Both the position numbers and the translations under genes were made by a program. A stretch of DNA of 64,000 nt, taken from the NCBI GenBank assembly GCA_002424045.1, contig DIPH01000051.1, positions 75,411 through 139,410 on the forward strand. Reading direction: 5' to 3'. Position 1 is the stretch's first letter. Each line of letters opens with the position of its first letter. The notes below the pieces were generated by a model. That model had not been told where the DNA came from. It worked only from the letters and a program-made list of their open reading frames with translations, and ran no database searches. Source of the stretch: Firmicutes bacterium UBA5493 (lineage in GTDB: Bacteria > Bacillota > Limnochordia > Darwinibacteriales > Darwinibacteriaceae). This document shows positions 35,707-44,186 of this stretch, one piece after another.

Positions 35707-36534
35707 TTAGCCTTTCACAGCACCTTCTGTGAGGCCCATGATAATATACCTTTGGGCGAAGGCAAACACCAACATTGTTGGTAGCAAGGCTACGACAATA
35801 CCTGCACTGAGCACTCCCCAATTCACTCCAGCTTTGGAGATAAAGGAATTGAGTGCAACGGGCACAGTCATGTTATGGTTGGAACTCAACAGCATAACCG
35901 CCAAGAACAACTCGTTCCAAATATTCACAAAAGCGAAACTAAAGATGGCTGCTAAACCAGGCAGAGTCAGAGGCAACACGACTTTGACAATCGTCTGGGT
36001 ACGAGTACATCCATCAGTCATTGCCACTTCCTCTAGAGCTACGGGAATACGGTCAAAGAAGCTCTTGGCCATAATTGTGGAGAAAGCTATCATCATGGAT
36101 ACGTAGACAAAAGTGATGGCAATGAGACTGTCTGTCATGCCTATTTTCGCTAGAGAAATAAAGAGCGGGCTCATCAACATATACGTAGGGATGATTTGGG
36201 TAAAGTACATGCCCAAAAGCAAAATCAGTTTAGGTCTTCTGCTCCTGATTCGCGATAGGGCATAACCGCTAAATACAGAGATTAGTAACGCACCTGCGGA
36301 TGCCAATAAGGAGATAAGCAAACTGTTCTTAAAGTAGATGGAGAAATCGCTGATTCGAAAGAGATATTTGTAGTTCTCAAACGTCACCTCAGATGGCCAG
36401 TACCGAATGGGAAAAGTGTAAATCTCCTGACCTCCTTTGAGGGAGGTTACAATTACCCAATAAAGAGGTCCCAAGGCCACTACTAAAAACAAACCAAGCA
36501 AGAGCACTTTCAGAGTACGCAGAAGTAGCTTCAA
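35707..36534 (-). CDS. Sugar ABC transporter permease (MalG-like)
   Basis: 276 residues from the TTG at 36534, which has AAGGAGGAG upstream and overlaps the stop of the other permease; the longer frame adds 70 residues from inside that gene. About six membrane helices, with the EAA loop in VALEEVAMTDGCTRTQTIVK and the usual QRYIIMGLTEGAVKG ending. Works with the permease and binding protein upstream. A 114-base gap with no gene separates it from the isomerase gene. Confidence 0.88.
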   Translation of the reverse strand: MKLLLRTLKVLLLGLFLVVALGPLYWVIVTSLKGGQEIYTFPIRYWPSEVTFENYKYLFRISDFSIYFKNSLLISLLASAGALLISVFSGYALSRIRSRRPKLILLLGMYFTQIIPTYMLMSPLFISLAKIGMTDSLIAITFVYVSMMIAFSTIMAKSFFDRIPVALEEVAMTDGCTRTQTIVKVVLPLTLPGLAAIFSFAFVNIWNELFLAVMLLSSNHNMTVPVALNSFISKAGVNWGVLSAGIVVALLPTMLVFAFAQRYIIMGLTEGAVKG

Positions 36535-37418
36535 AACGTCTCCTCCTTCCCAGAGGTCAGGCGCAGATAAAGGAGAGCATACGTGAACAAAAGAACCATG
36601 ATCACTACACCGAAAGCAGAACCCTGGCCGTAGTCGTAAAATTTCAGGATCTTGTTGATCATCTGCGTGGCCAAAATGTTCGTACTGTTGCTGGGTCCTC
36701 CTCCGGTCATGGCGTAGATAATATCGGGGAAGTTCATAATCCACATGGTCCTTAGCAATGTTGTGCTAATAATCGTAGGTTTAATGTATGGAATGGTAAT
36801 ACTAAATAGCCTGCGAAGTGGACCTGCTCCGTCAATTTTACCTGCTTCCATCAGCTCAGCAGGGACAGACTGCAGGGCAGCGAGGAGCATAATGGCAAAA
36901 AACGGTACACCATACCAGATGTTCGCCACAATCACTGAAGCCATAGCGTAGCTGGGGTTGGAAAGAAACCCAACAGGATTGCTAATTAGACCCAGGCGCA
37001 GAAGAATATCATTAACCAGGCCAAACTGTCCGTTGAAAATCCAGGCCCAAACCAACCCGATGGCAAAACCAGACAAGGCCCAAGGATAGAAGACTAGGGA
37101 CGAGTAGATTCCCCTGCCCCGAAAAGGTTTCTGCATAAGCAAGGCCAAAATAAACCCCAGCACGAACTGGAGGGCCAAGGAGACGCAAACCCAAATCAAC
37201 GTATTGAGCATGATTTGACCAAAGTTGAAGTTGATATCCGTGAAAATTGCTTTGAAGTTGTCAAAACCTATGAACGGAGTATTAGTCATGTCAAAAAGCG
37301 TGTACTTCTGAAAAGCTATAACCGTGCCTTGAATAATGGGATAATACAGAAAGAGAGTAAGCAGAACGAAAGCCGGTATCATGATTAGAAAAAAGTAGCG
37401 CGCACTCTGTTCGCGCAT
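36531..37418 (-). CDS. Sugar ABC transporter permease (MalF-like)
   Basis: 295 residues with six predicted helices. The EAA loop is PAELMEAGKIDGAGPLRRLF. LYYPIIQGTVIAFQKY is the typical first-helix region. Preceded by a hairpin after the binding-protein gene and coupled by overlap to the MalG-like gene. Confidence 0.9.
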   Translation of the reverse strand: MREQSARYFFLIMIPAFVLLTLFLYYPIIQGTVIAFQKYTLFDMTNTPFIGFDNFKAIFTDINFNFGQIMLNTLIWVCVSLALQFVLGFILALLMQKPFRGRGIYSSLVFYPWALSGFAIGLVWAWIFNGQFGLVNDILLRLGLISNPVGFLSNPSYAMASVIVANIWYGVPFFAIMLLAALQSVPAELMEAGKIDGAGPLRRLFSITIPYIKPTIISTTLLRTMWIMNFPDIIYAMTGGGPSNSTNILATQMINKILKFYDYGQGSAFGVVIMVLLFTYALLYLRLTSGKEETF

Positions 37419-37459
37419 ATCATCACCTCTTTAGTAGCAGCAGTTATCGTAAAAGTGCC

Positions 37460-37482
37460 GGGTGGCACCTACTGTGCCACCC
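37460..37482 (-). other. Intercistronic hairpin after the binding-protein gene
   Basis: GGGTGGCAC / GTGCCACCC, a perfect 9-bp stem with a 5-base loop, 16 bases after the binding-protein stop. Followed on the minus strand by GGCACTTTTACG, so weak termination or 3'-end protection. Confidence 0.7.
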
Positions 37483-37497
37483 TGTCTTAATGAGTGA

Positions 37498-38751
37498 TTA
37501 CTTCGTCCAGTAATCGGTCCATTTCTGGAGCATTTGATCAAGCGTCATCCTGCCAAGGAGAACACTTTGTACGTCGGTTTCGTAAACGACATCCCATCCG
37601 GGCCATTTTGCGGACGCCAAAGGATAGGTCTTCAGCAAGAATGTGTCAGGGTTAGCCATTTCATAGCGATATGCCTGATAATGCTTGCCTTGGAAGTGTT
37701 CATTGATGTCGAACGTTGTTCTGTGAACTGGCAGTGGACCCCAATGTTCATTGAAATAGCCATTCTTCTCAGCACTGGAAATCCATTGGATGAAATTCCA
37801 TGCTTCCTCTTTGTGCTTGGAGTAACTTGGAATACCCATACCGCAGAAGCCGTAGTCAATCAGAGTAAAGTCGTGGGGACCTACAGGTAAGGGAACAACT
37901 TCGTACTTATCCTCGCCAAGCAAGTTGTTAATCAGTGGAATGGCGTCTGGATCTTGAATCAAGAAAGGAGTTGTTCCTGAAACAAAACCATTTACCTGCT
38001 CATTGAAGCCCCAGTTAATTCCGTCTGGAGGTGTGCCTTCTTTAAAGAGAGTTATATAAGCTTCCATACCCTGTTTGAATCCGGGGTCTAAGAAAAAGGT
38101 CTCATCTTCAGAATAGATGAATTCGCTGTTAGCAACGTCATCAACACATACTGAGGCAAACAAGTCACCAAACTTCATCGTAGCGCCCTTACCTCTCCAG
38201 GCAAAACCATACTGGTTCTTGGAAGGATCGGTAATCTGGCGGCAAATTTCAATGAGCTCCTCTACCGTTTCGGGCATTTCGGTAATACCGTATTCAGCCA
38301 GGACGTCGGTTCTTGCATAGAGTGCTTTAATGAAAATCGCCTGAGGAACCAAGTAGGGCGTATCATCCACAGTCTTAGCAGCTGCAATCGCCACAGGAGT
38401 CAGAGTCTCAGCCTCAGACCAAGCTTCATAATAAGGCGTCAAGTCGGTAAGCTTCTTGTTATTCACAAACTGCTTAACCGTATAGTCTCGGATTTCGATA
38501 ATGTCCAGATCTTGGTTTGTATTAAGCATCAACGTTGCTTTTTGGTCTGCCTGCTCATAAGGTGGCGAAATGAGGTTGATCTTAATGCTAGGATTCATGG
38601 CCTCATATTCTGCAATCAAGTCCCTGAGTAAAGCAGTTCTTTCTGGACTAGTCATAACCTCAAGGAAATTCAAAGTAATTGTGTTAGCTGATACCGTAGC
38701 GCTAACCAAGAGTGTTAATACAACCAACATTAGAAGACTTCGTTTCAACAT
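37498..38751 (-). CDS. Sugar ABC transporter substrate-binding protein of the GH172 operon
   Basis: 417 residues, ATG with AAGGAGG upstream. Signal peptide of about 22 residues ending TVSA with no lipobox cysteine. The mature SBP_bac_1 protein begins NTITLNFLEVMTSPERT and includes FAWRGKGATMKFGD and NEQVNGFVSGTTPFLIQDPD, typical of this superfamily. Because both glycosidases of the operon lack signal peptides, the ligand is probably an oligosaccharide rather than a free monosaccharide. The first gene of the operon lies 111 bases upstream. Confidence 0.9.
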   Translation of the reverse strand: MLKRSLLMLVVLTLLVSATVSANTITLNFLEVMTSPERTALLRDLIAEYEAMNPSIKINLISPPYEQADQKATLMLNTNQDLDIIEIRDYTVKQFVNNKKLTDLTPYYEAWSEAETLTPVAIAAAKTVDDTPYLVPQAIFIKALYARTDVLAEYGITEMPETVEELIEICRQITDPSKNQYGFAWRGKGATMKFGDLFASVCVDDVANSEFIYSEDETFFLDPGFKQGMEAYITLFKEGTPPDGINWGFNEQVNGFVSGTTPFLIQDPDAIPLINNLLGEDKYEVVPLPVGPHDFTLIDYGFCGMGIPSYSKHKEEAWNFIQWISSAEKNGYFNEHWGPLPVHRTTFDINEHFQGKHYQAYRYEMANPDTFLLKTYPLASAKWPGWDVVYETDVQSVLLGRMTLDQMLQKWTDYWTK

Positions 38752-38862
38752 AGTGTACCTCCTTAGTATTAAGCGTGTGTGTTTTCTTAACTTCCTGGAT
38801 GAGCTAACACGTTACCCCCTTTCCCAAACTTCTTGTTTACCAGACATTTCTCGCAACCAGCC

Positions 38863-39960
38863 CTAAACAAACCCGTAAATTCTACGTCTGTTGTCAGGAT
38901 CATGTGGCTGAATATCTGGCAGTGGTAGTCGATCTTGCACGCAAGGAAGCTTGCGGAAAGACCGGTGTGGTTCTGTTTGGTACCAATATGCAGTACTGGA
39001 ATAATCGTCACTGCGGTGATTGTTGTGTCCATGTTCAATCGTGACTCGAATGGACTTATTAAACATGATTGGATCTTCTATATGATAACGATACATGGAA
39101 ATTTTACCCGACCAATTGGGCCCTCCCCCTAGAATAATCCCATGATAAGGAGTACAAATCTCTTGAGTGGGACACCACGCCGTATTAAAATAGTCTTCCA
39201 TGCCCGTTCCATGCAAACTTGGCGGCCAAGGTTCTCCGTCAATAAAGATCATGTCGTCCCCTTCACCATACCAATTCCACTTGTCAGTAAAACGCCGATT
39301 ATGAATATTCAGGTTGCAGCCCACATAGTGGCCGGCTCCCACTGCATCCAAAATCACATAATTACCATCTCCAGTTACGTTAGAGCCACCAAAGGAGAAA
39401 TCCTCGTTGGAAATATTGGTATCATCAACGCCATCGGTTAAGCGCTCAGAATTCCATTGAGCATGAAAACGAAGCTCATCGCCGTTTAACTCGTCATACT
39501 CTTCGTAGTCCACATAAAAATACACTCGAACAGCACTCTCTGTCTCGTTTTCTACCTCCAAACGAGCCTGAGATGCAAAGGGCATGGGGAAGTAACAATT
39601 GAACGATTTCCCGTCCTCTGGACTCATCATTAAAACTGCAGAAGTATAATTCCTCGTCATTCCATGACCTAAACCAAAAAAGTCACCTAAAGGAACTTCC
39701 ACACTGGGGTCTTCCTCACCATCCCAGTACATGCGGAGCACAAGTTTGCGTGGCAAGTACAGTTCATCTTTGTTCAGTGAGGCTGTAGTCATCCAAATGT
39801 GAGTTATCTTCCCGCATCCCTGGAGATCAGCTATTACTCGATTCTCCCCAGGCTCAAGCATGTAAAAATCCTTATTTCCGCCAGAGCGGTCAAAACTAGA
39901 AACACGTTTTCGTCGTCCAGGTCGCCTAAGGCTCAACTCGCGCAATGAACTTCCCAGCAA
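38863..39960 (-). CDS. GH172 (DUF2961) family glycoside hydrolase
   Basis: 365 residues from a TTG with AAGGAGG 10 bases upstream; the nearby ATG is out of frame and stops after 13 codons. The DUF2961 core is clear: PGENRVIADLQGCGKITHIW, VEVPLGDFFGLGHG, GTGMEDYFNTAWCP (E255) and YRYHIEDPIMF (E295), the last two carrying likely catalytic acids. Characterised GH172 enzymes act on alpha-D-fructofuranosides (difructose anhydride I) or on alpha-D-arabinofuranosides such as mycobacterial D-arabinan. There is no signal peptide, so it is cytosolic. First gene of the sugar operon. Confidence 0.88.
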   Translation of the reverse strand: MLGSSLRELSLRRPGRRKRVSSFDRSGGNKDFYMLEPGENRVIADLQGCGKITHIWMTTASLNKDELYLPRKLVLRMYWDGEEDPSVEVPLGDFFGLGHGMTRNYTSAVLMMSPEDGKSFNCYFPMPFASQARLEVENETESAVRVYFYVDYEEYDELNGDELRFHAQWNSERLTDGVDDTNISNEDFSFGGSNVTGDGNYVILDAVGAGHYVGCNLNIHNRRFTDKWNWYGEGDDMIFIDGEPWPPSLHGTGMEDYFNTAWCPTQEICTPYHGIILGGGPNWSGKISMYRYHIEDPIMFNKSIRVTIEHGHNNHRSDDYSSTAYWYQTEPHRSFRKLPCVQDRLPLPDIQPHDPDNRRRIYGFV

Positions 39961-40034
39961 TTTTCATCTTCCTCCTTAAGAAATGTCAAACACGTTTTGA
40001 ATTTTATAATCAGAAGGATCCCCTGTACGTGCCA

Positions 40035-40050
40035 TTGTAAACGATTACAA
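40035..40050 (-). promoter_or_regulatory. cre-type/LacI-family operator in the leader of the GH172 operon
   Basis: TTGTAAACGATTACAA fits the CcpA cre consensus (WTGNAANCGNWNNCW) at every defined position and is also nearly symmetric, as LacI-family operators are. It lies about 60-70 bases downstream of the predicted transcription start, suitable for roadblock repression. Confidence 0.72.
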
Positions 40051-40114
40051 ATGCATCAAAATAAAAAGGGGCTTTCTTTTGATCCACCAACAACCCTATT
40101 AACAGCTTAACATA

Positions 40115-40143
40115 ATTGTATAGCCTGTGTGTCTTTTTGTCAA
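40115..40143 (-). promoter_or_regulatory. Promoter of the GH172 operon
   Basis: On the minus strand: TTGACA (40143-40138), 17-base spacer, TACAAT (40120-40115). Predicted start near 40108, giving a leader of about 150 bases. Confidence 0.8.
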
Positions 40144-40204
40144 CTTCGTGTATTTGGATGATAGTGGCAACCCACAGTAGGGTCGAAGAAGAATCCCTGG
40201 TATT

Positions 40205-40601
40205 CTATGGCGAGCAAAAGTGTGCTTTTTGGAACTGGAAATCAAGAGCTGTGGGAGCGGCCATTTTTTCGAGGGCATCTAAAGCTGCTTCAGCCTTGCT
40301 TTCTTGGACTGTTCCTAAAATGGCGTTCAGAAAGATCACAACTAAGATAATGCTTGCGTCAATCCACTCGCCAACCAATCCAGAGATGACCGCGGCGAAT
40401 CAAGATCCAGATCATCATGTCTGTGAATTGAGCTAGGAAAATGCCAAGTACGGTTTTTTCAGCTATCAGTTGATTTGGTCCCTGTTCTGCCAAGCGGAAC
40501 TTGGCCACAGAACCTCTGAGACCGATTCCTTCGGTGGTGAGCCTTTCATAAACCTGTTCTATAGGTAAAGTATGCCAGCTTTTTTTCCATCTGCGTTTCA
40601 C
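40205..40601 (-). pseudogene. N-terminal remnant of a P-type (Ca2+-ATPase-like) cation pump
   Basis: The frames together read SWHTLPIEQVYERLTTEGIG, GPNQLIAEKTVLGIFLAQFTD, then after a shift EWIDASIILVVIFLNAILGT and VQESKAEAALDALEKMAAP. This is the cytosolic N-terminus and first helices of a type II P-type ATPase. At least two frameshifts are visible, one in an A7 run near the start and one near 40390-40400, and everything after about residue 115 of the normal ~900 is missing. Confidence 0.85.
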
Positions 40602-40644
40602 CCTTCTATAGATATGATCTTACCCAATTCTTCGACCGAAAGAA

Positions 40645-40681
40645 CAAAAAAGACTCTCGCAGTCAAAAACTGCAAAAGTCT
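40645..40681 (-). terminator. Terminator of the DUF4143 ATPase gene
   Basis: On the minus strand: AGACT...GCAGT / ACTGC...AGTCT with a small internal loop, followed by TTTTTTG. The 242 bases between this gene and the P-type remnant hold nothing else. Confidence 0.75.
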
Positions 40682-40843
40682 CATTGAACAAATGTCCTCG
40701 GACCAGGCCTAAGGCCAGAATGTTGATACGAAGCTGCGCTGAGGCGCGCCAATTACTCCCTTTCCATTACGGCGACTGATAGTGCCGGCTCTTGCTTGAC
40801 CCAAAATACCCGCATCATGAAGAACTCAAGTCCTGAGCAAAAA

Positions 40844-42073
40844 TCATATAAGGTGTGCGGGCACAACCCAAACGTCACTAGTTAGAGGAAGCCGTTGCTT
40901 AGCCAAGCAGATTAAGGCGCCGGGTCCAATGGTCTTCGTTGGTATGTTTTTTAAGTAGCGAAAAGCGCTGACCATTTTCTTTGTCGGATCGCTGCTTGTC
41001 TTAATCTCTACAGGGTAAAGAGTACTTCCGTCCTCAATCAGCAAGTCAATTTCGTTCTTGTCTTTATCGCGATAATAGTAGAGAGGTGGTCGAACGAAGC
41101 CATCATTATAGTAACTTTTCAGAACTTCGGAAAATACGAAACTCTCGAACATATGTCCCCACATGGCGCCGCTCACAAGTTGTTCCGGCGTGTTCCAGCC
41201 TAGTAGCCAGCAGGCCAGACCCGTGTCAAGGAAATACAGTTTAGGCGTCTTGATCATCCGTTTATTGAAATTATTGTAATAGGGTTCCAAGAGGTAGATG
41301 AGACCGCTTGATTCCAGCGCAGAAAGCCAGGATTTTACTGTCTTGGCATCCTTGCCACAGATTTCGCTTAAGGTTTTGACGTTCAACATTTCACCCGATA
41401 GGGAAGCTGTGGCCCGAACAAACTTGATGAATGCAGATTCGTCCAAGATGTTTAAGACATCTCTAATGTCCTTTTCGATGTAGGTCTGGAAATAGGAGCT
41501 GTAATAGTCATTCCAGTCCTTAAGATCGCTTTCGGCTTCGTATAATTCCGGGAAGAAACCCTTGTGGATGCGCTGGACAATTTGCTCATAATCAAACTTT
41601 AACTCCTCTGCCCCCATCGCCTCCAAATGCCCTTCGGTTGGAAGAAAGGGTTCACGGTGCTTTACAAGGTCAAGTTCCCTCATGGAAATACCGAGCAGTT
41701 TTACAATACCGGCCCTACCCGCCAGACTCTCCCCAACATTCTTCATCAGTTTTAGGCTCTGCGAACCTGTTAAGTAAAACTGACCTTTGGTCTTATCTGC
41801 ATCAACAATGTCTTTAATATAATCGAAAATTTCAGCGGCTTTTTGGATCTCGTCTACAATGATGGGAGGCTTGTGGAGATCAAAAAAGAGCGACGGGTTT
41901 TCCTTAGCGCTTTGACGTACAAGAGGATTATTCAGTGTAATGTAATTTACGTCGCGATACACTTCCTTCAGCATTGTTGATTTCCCAACTTGCCGCGCGC
42001 CAGTCAAGACTATTACTGGTTTCCGTTTTGCCATCCGTTCAATAACCGGTTCCATGTGTCTTGGGTAGTACAT
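40844..42073 (-). CDS. AAA-type ATP-binding protein with DUF4143 domain
   Basis: 409 residues. Walker A is LTGARQVGKSTML (about 24-36) and Walker B is PPIIVDEIQ. The C-terminal DUF4143 part contains YFLDTGLACWLLGW and the nuclease-like YYYRDKDKNEIDLLIEDG. Members are widespread, often mobile or phase-variable, and mostly uncharacterised; some are proposed to act in defence or toxin-antitoxin contexts. It has its own promoter and terminator and is surrounded by remnants, so it may be a recent arrival. Confidence 0.88.
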   Translation of the reverse strand: MYYPRHMEPVIERMAKRKPVIVLTGARQVGKSTMLKEVYRDVNYITLNNPLVRQSAKENPSLFFDLHKPPIIVDEIQKAAEIFDYIKDIVDADKTKGQFYLTGSQSLKLMKNVGESLAGRAGIVKLLGISMRELDLVKHREPFLPTEGHLEAMGAEELKFDYEQIVQRIHKGFFPELYEAESDLKDWNDYYSSYFQTYIEKDIRDVLNILDESAFIKFVRATASLSGEMLNVKTLSEICGKDAKTVKSWLSALESSGLIYLLEPYYNNFNKRMIKTPKLYFLDTGLACWLLGWNTPEQLVSGAMWGHMFESFVFSEVLKSYYNDGFVRPPLYYYRDKDKNEIDLLIEDGSTLYPVEIKTSSDPTKKMVSAFRYLKNIPTKTIGPGALICLAKQRLPLTSDVWVVPAHLI

Positions 42074-42111
42074 TTCACCGCCTCTTTCCGTCTAATAATG
42101 GGTTCAACTCC

Positions 42112-42140
42112 ATTATAGTCGGATTTTGGGCAGGAATCAA
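42112..42140 (-). promoter_or_regulatory. Promoter of the DUF4143 ATPase gene
   Basis: On the minus strand: TTGATT, 17-base spacer, TATAAT. Predicted start about 40 bases before the ATG. Confidence 0.75.
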
Positions 42141-42152
42141 GTCTAGATAAAA

Positions 42153-42583
42153 GTGTACTTTGAACAGAAACACTATTTGGAGATTCGAGAGGAGTGGAGC
42201 CAACTCAGTACGTTAGATGGTATCGCCGGTGGGAAAGAAGGTATTGTCAAAATTCTGGCCCAGCAACACAAGCCAACGGCTGTCTTTGCTTGTAATGGCC
42301 TGACGGCTGTGGGGCAGTTAATGCCATCCGCCAAATGGACCTCCGTGTCCCTGATGACATAGCAATTGCTGGATTTGACAACATAGAGCTCGCGGAATAC
42401 CTAGAGGTTCCTTTGACAACCATGGAACAGCCAAAGGCAGAAATGGGGTCCCTTGCTGCCAAAATGCTTATTAACAACATTAACGGCGTAGAGCCAAACC
42501 CCTGGCAAAGGGTACTCTTTCCTAAACTTATTGTTAGACAATCTTGCGGAAGTGTTCTGGCAACCAAGCGTTCTGCACGATAG
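42153..42583 (+). pseudogene. LacI-family regulator remnant (C-terminal ligand domain)
   Basis: Two frames joined by a shift near 42320-42340. The first has REEWSQLSTLDGIAGG and PTAVFACNGLTAVG; the second has VPDDIAIAGFDNIELAEYLE and VPLTTMEQPKAEMGSLAA, the canonical end of LacI effector domains. The DNA-binding half and about half of the ligand domain are missing. It lies directly upstream of a truncated binding-protein gene in the same direction, so both are remains of one lost sugar operon. Confidence 0.85.
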
Positions 42584-42662
42584 ACCCACTTCTTTTCGAA
42601 GGTAGGTGTTGCCAAACAGCCTAAAGTGTTTCGTACAACCAAGACTAAGGGAGGATAACACA

Positions 42663-43142
42663 TTGAAGAGAGTTCTACTGAGTACCATTGTTGCGTTACT
42701 TTTGCTTCTCACGATCATGCCAGTCTTTGCAGAAGAACCTGTGACCTTAACCTTCTGGACAGATCCCCGTTTTCGGAATATTGAAGGTCTCAAAGACCAA
42801 ACTAGCCTCCCGGGGCAATGGGAAGTAATGCAGGCTGAAGCCTTTATGAAGTTACACCCTCATGTGAAAATCGAAGTCGAAGTCATCCCCTTTGAAGACC
42901 TCACAGTTCGTGTTCCAGCAGCCATTGCTGCCGGCGGCGCTCCAGACCTTCTAAAAGATTTCTTGGGACGTACCGCCCAATATTGGCATGAAGGTGTATT
43001 GGAGCCAATGGAAAATCCGGTTCCCCAAGAGGAGTTAGATGATTATCTACCGAGTTTTGTTGATATGTGTACTTTAGATGGTCATTTGCATGGTCTTCCC
43101 ACGTATTCTTGGACCGATCACTTAGTGGCTAACAAAGCCTGA
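42663..43142 (+). pseudogene. Truncated sugar ABC substrate-binding protein gene
   Basis: Starts at a TTG with GGGAGGATAAC upstream. A type I signal peptide (ending MPVFA) is followed by VTLTFWTDPRFRN, VIPFEDLTVRVPAAIAAGGA and PDLLKDFLGRT, the first third of an SBP_bac_1 protein. The frame ends after LPTYSWTDHLVANKA at about 160 residues of the usual 420. No permease remnants follow. Confidence 0.82.
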
Positions 43143-43313
43143 TGTTAGTATTGTCAAGGGGGTGTTAAGCATCTGAACTCCTATGTTGCTTTTCGTGATA
43201 ACTCTTAGGTGGTGCAGCAGCCCGTATAAGGTTCACACTAGGTTCTCTACCTTTACGTTTCTCTTTGATCGGCCTAACGCTTCTCGTGCTTGCCTAGTAA
43301 AGCTCAGGTGTTT
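43143..43313. other. Unassigned spacer, possible mobile-element debris
   Basis: 171 bases between the truncated binding-protein gene and the ugpE-like gene. On the minus strand one short frame ends RAAAPPKSYHEKQHRSSDA, which has the look of a protein C-terminus but no family I can name. It may be what is left of an insertion that truncated the neighbouring gene. Confidence 0.25.
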
Positions 43314-44186
43314 CTACTTCTCCGTCTCAATCATCAACTCCACAAAGTATTTTTGCAGGCTTAAAATGACAATGACCGGTAAAACTAGAGCGATCATGGC
43401 TGCGGCCATTACGATATTCCATTCTGGGAGCATCTCTCCGCCTCCAGGAATGAGACTGCGCAACCCTACTACCACGACCCTCATTTCCTTAGTGTGAGTA
43501 ATCATGAGTGGCCACAAGTATTGATTCCAGCCGAAGATGAACAAGACCACAAACAAGGCGGCAATATTGGCCCATGAATTGGGAAGTAAGACAGACCACA
43601 GAAACCTCATGGGGCCGGCCCCGTCAATTTGGGAAGCTTCAACTAACTCCCCAGGTATCGTACGGTAAAACTGCCTGAAGAAAAACGTACCTGTGGCGGA
43701 AGCCATCAAAGGAACTGTCAATCCCACATAACTATTCAACCAGCCTAAATCACTAATCACCTGATACGTTGAGACGATCCTGACAGGAACCGGCAACATG
43801 AGCGTGATGAAGATTGTCCAGAAGGCTAAAGACTTGAAACGGAAATTGAAAAACACAATGGCAAACGCGGAAAGAATCGCCATCGTGATCTTCCCAATAG
43901 TAGAGGTCAAGGCCACAAAAATGCTGTTGAACAACAGCCTACCCAAGTCGCTGCGCACCCAAGCCTCACGATAGTTCCCCAAAAGGTTATTAGAAATTCT
44001 CAGTGTGGGACGTCCCACTACTTCTTGCAGACTTTGGGTGGAAATGGCAAAGGCATAAATTAGAGGGAACCCAATAATTAAGACGATAGTAATCAGCAAA
44101 AGATGGATGTACAGCTTCTCCCAATTTACTTTATTGAGCTGCAAACCACCCAAGACGTTCGTTTGTTTTGCAGTTTTCTGGCTCAA
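43314..44186 (-). CDS. ABC transporter permease, UgpE-like
   Basis: 290 residues, overlapping the UgpA-like gene by 4 bases. Six helices; the EAA loop is PGELVEASQIDGAGPMRFLW. TKEMRVVVVGLRSLIPGGG with PEWNIVMAAAMIALVLPV and the QKYFVELMIETEK end match UgpE, the sn-glycerol 3-phosphate permease. Last gene of the importer; no terminator hairpin is evident before the decayed plus-strand genes. Confidence 0.86.
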   Translation of the reverse strand: MSQKTAKQTNVLGGLQLNKVNWEKLYIHLLLITIVLIIGFPLIYAFAISTQSLQEVVGRPTLRISNNLLGNYREAWVRSDLGRLLFNSIFVALTSTIGKITMAILSAFAIVFFNFRFKSLAFWTIFITLMLPVPVRIVSTYQVISDLGWLNSYVGLTVPLMASATGTFFFRQFYRTIPGELVEASQIDGAGPMRFLWSVLLPNSWANIAALFVVLFIFGWNQYLWPLMITHTKEMRVVVVGLRSLIPGGGEMLPEWNIVMAAAMIALVLPVIVILSLQKYFVELMIETEK

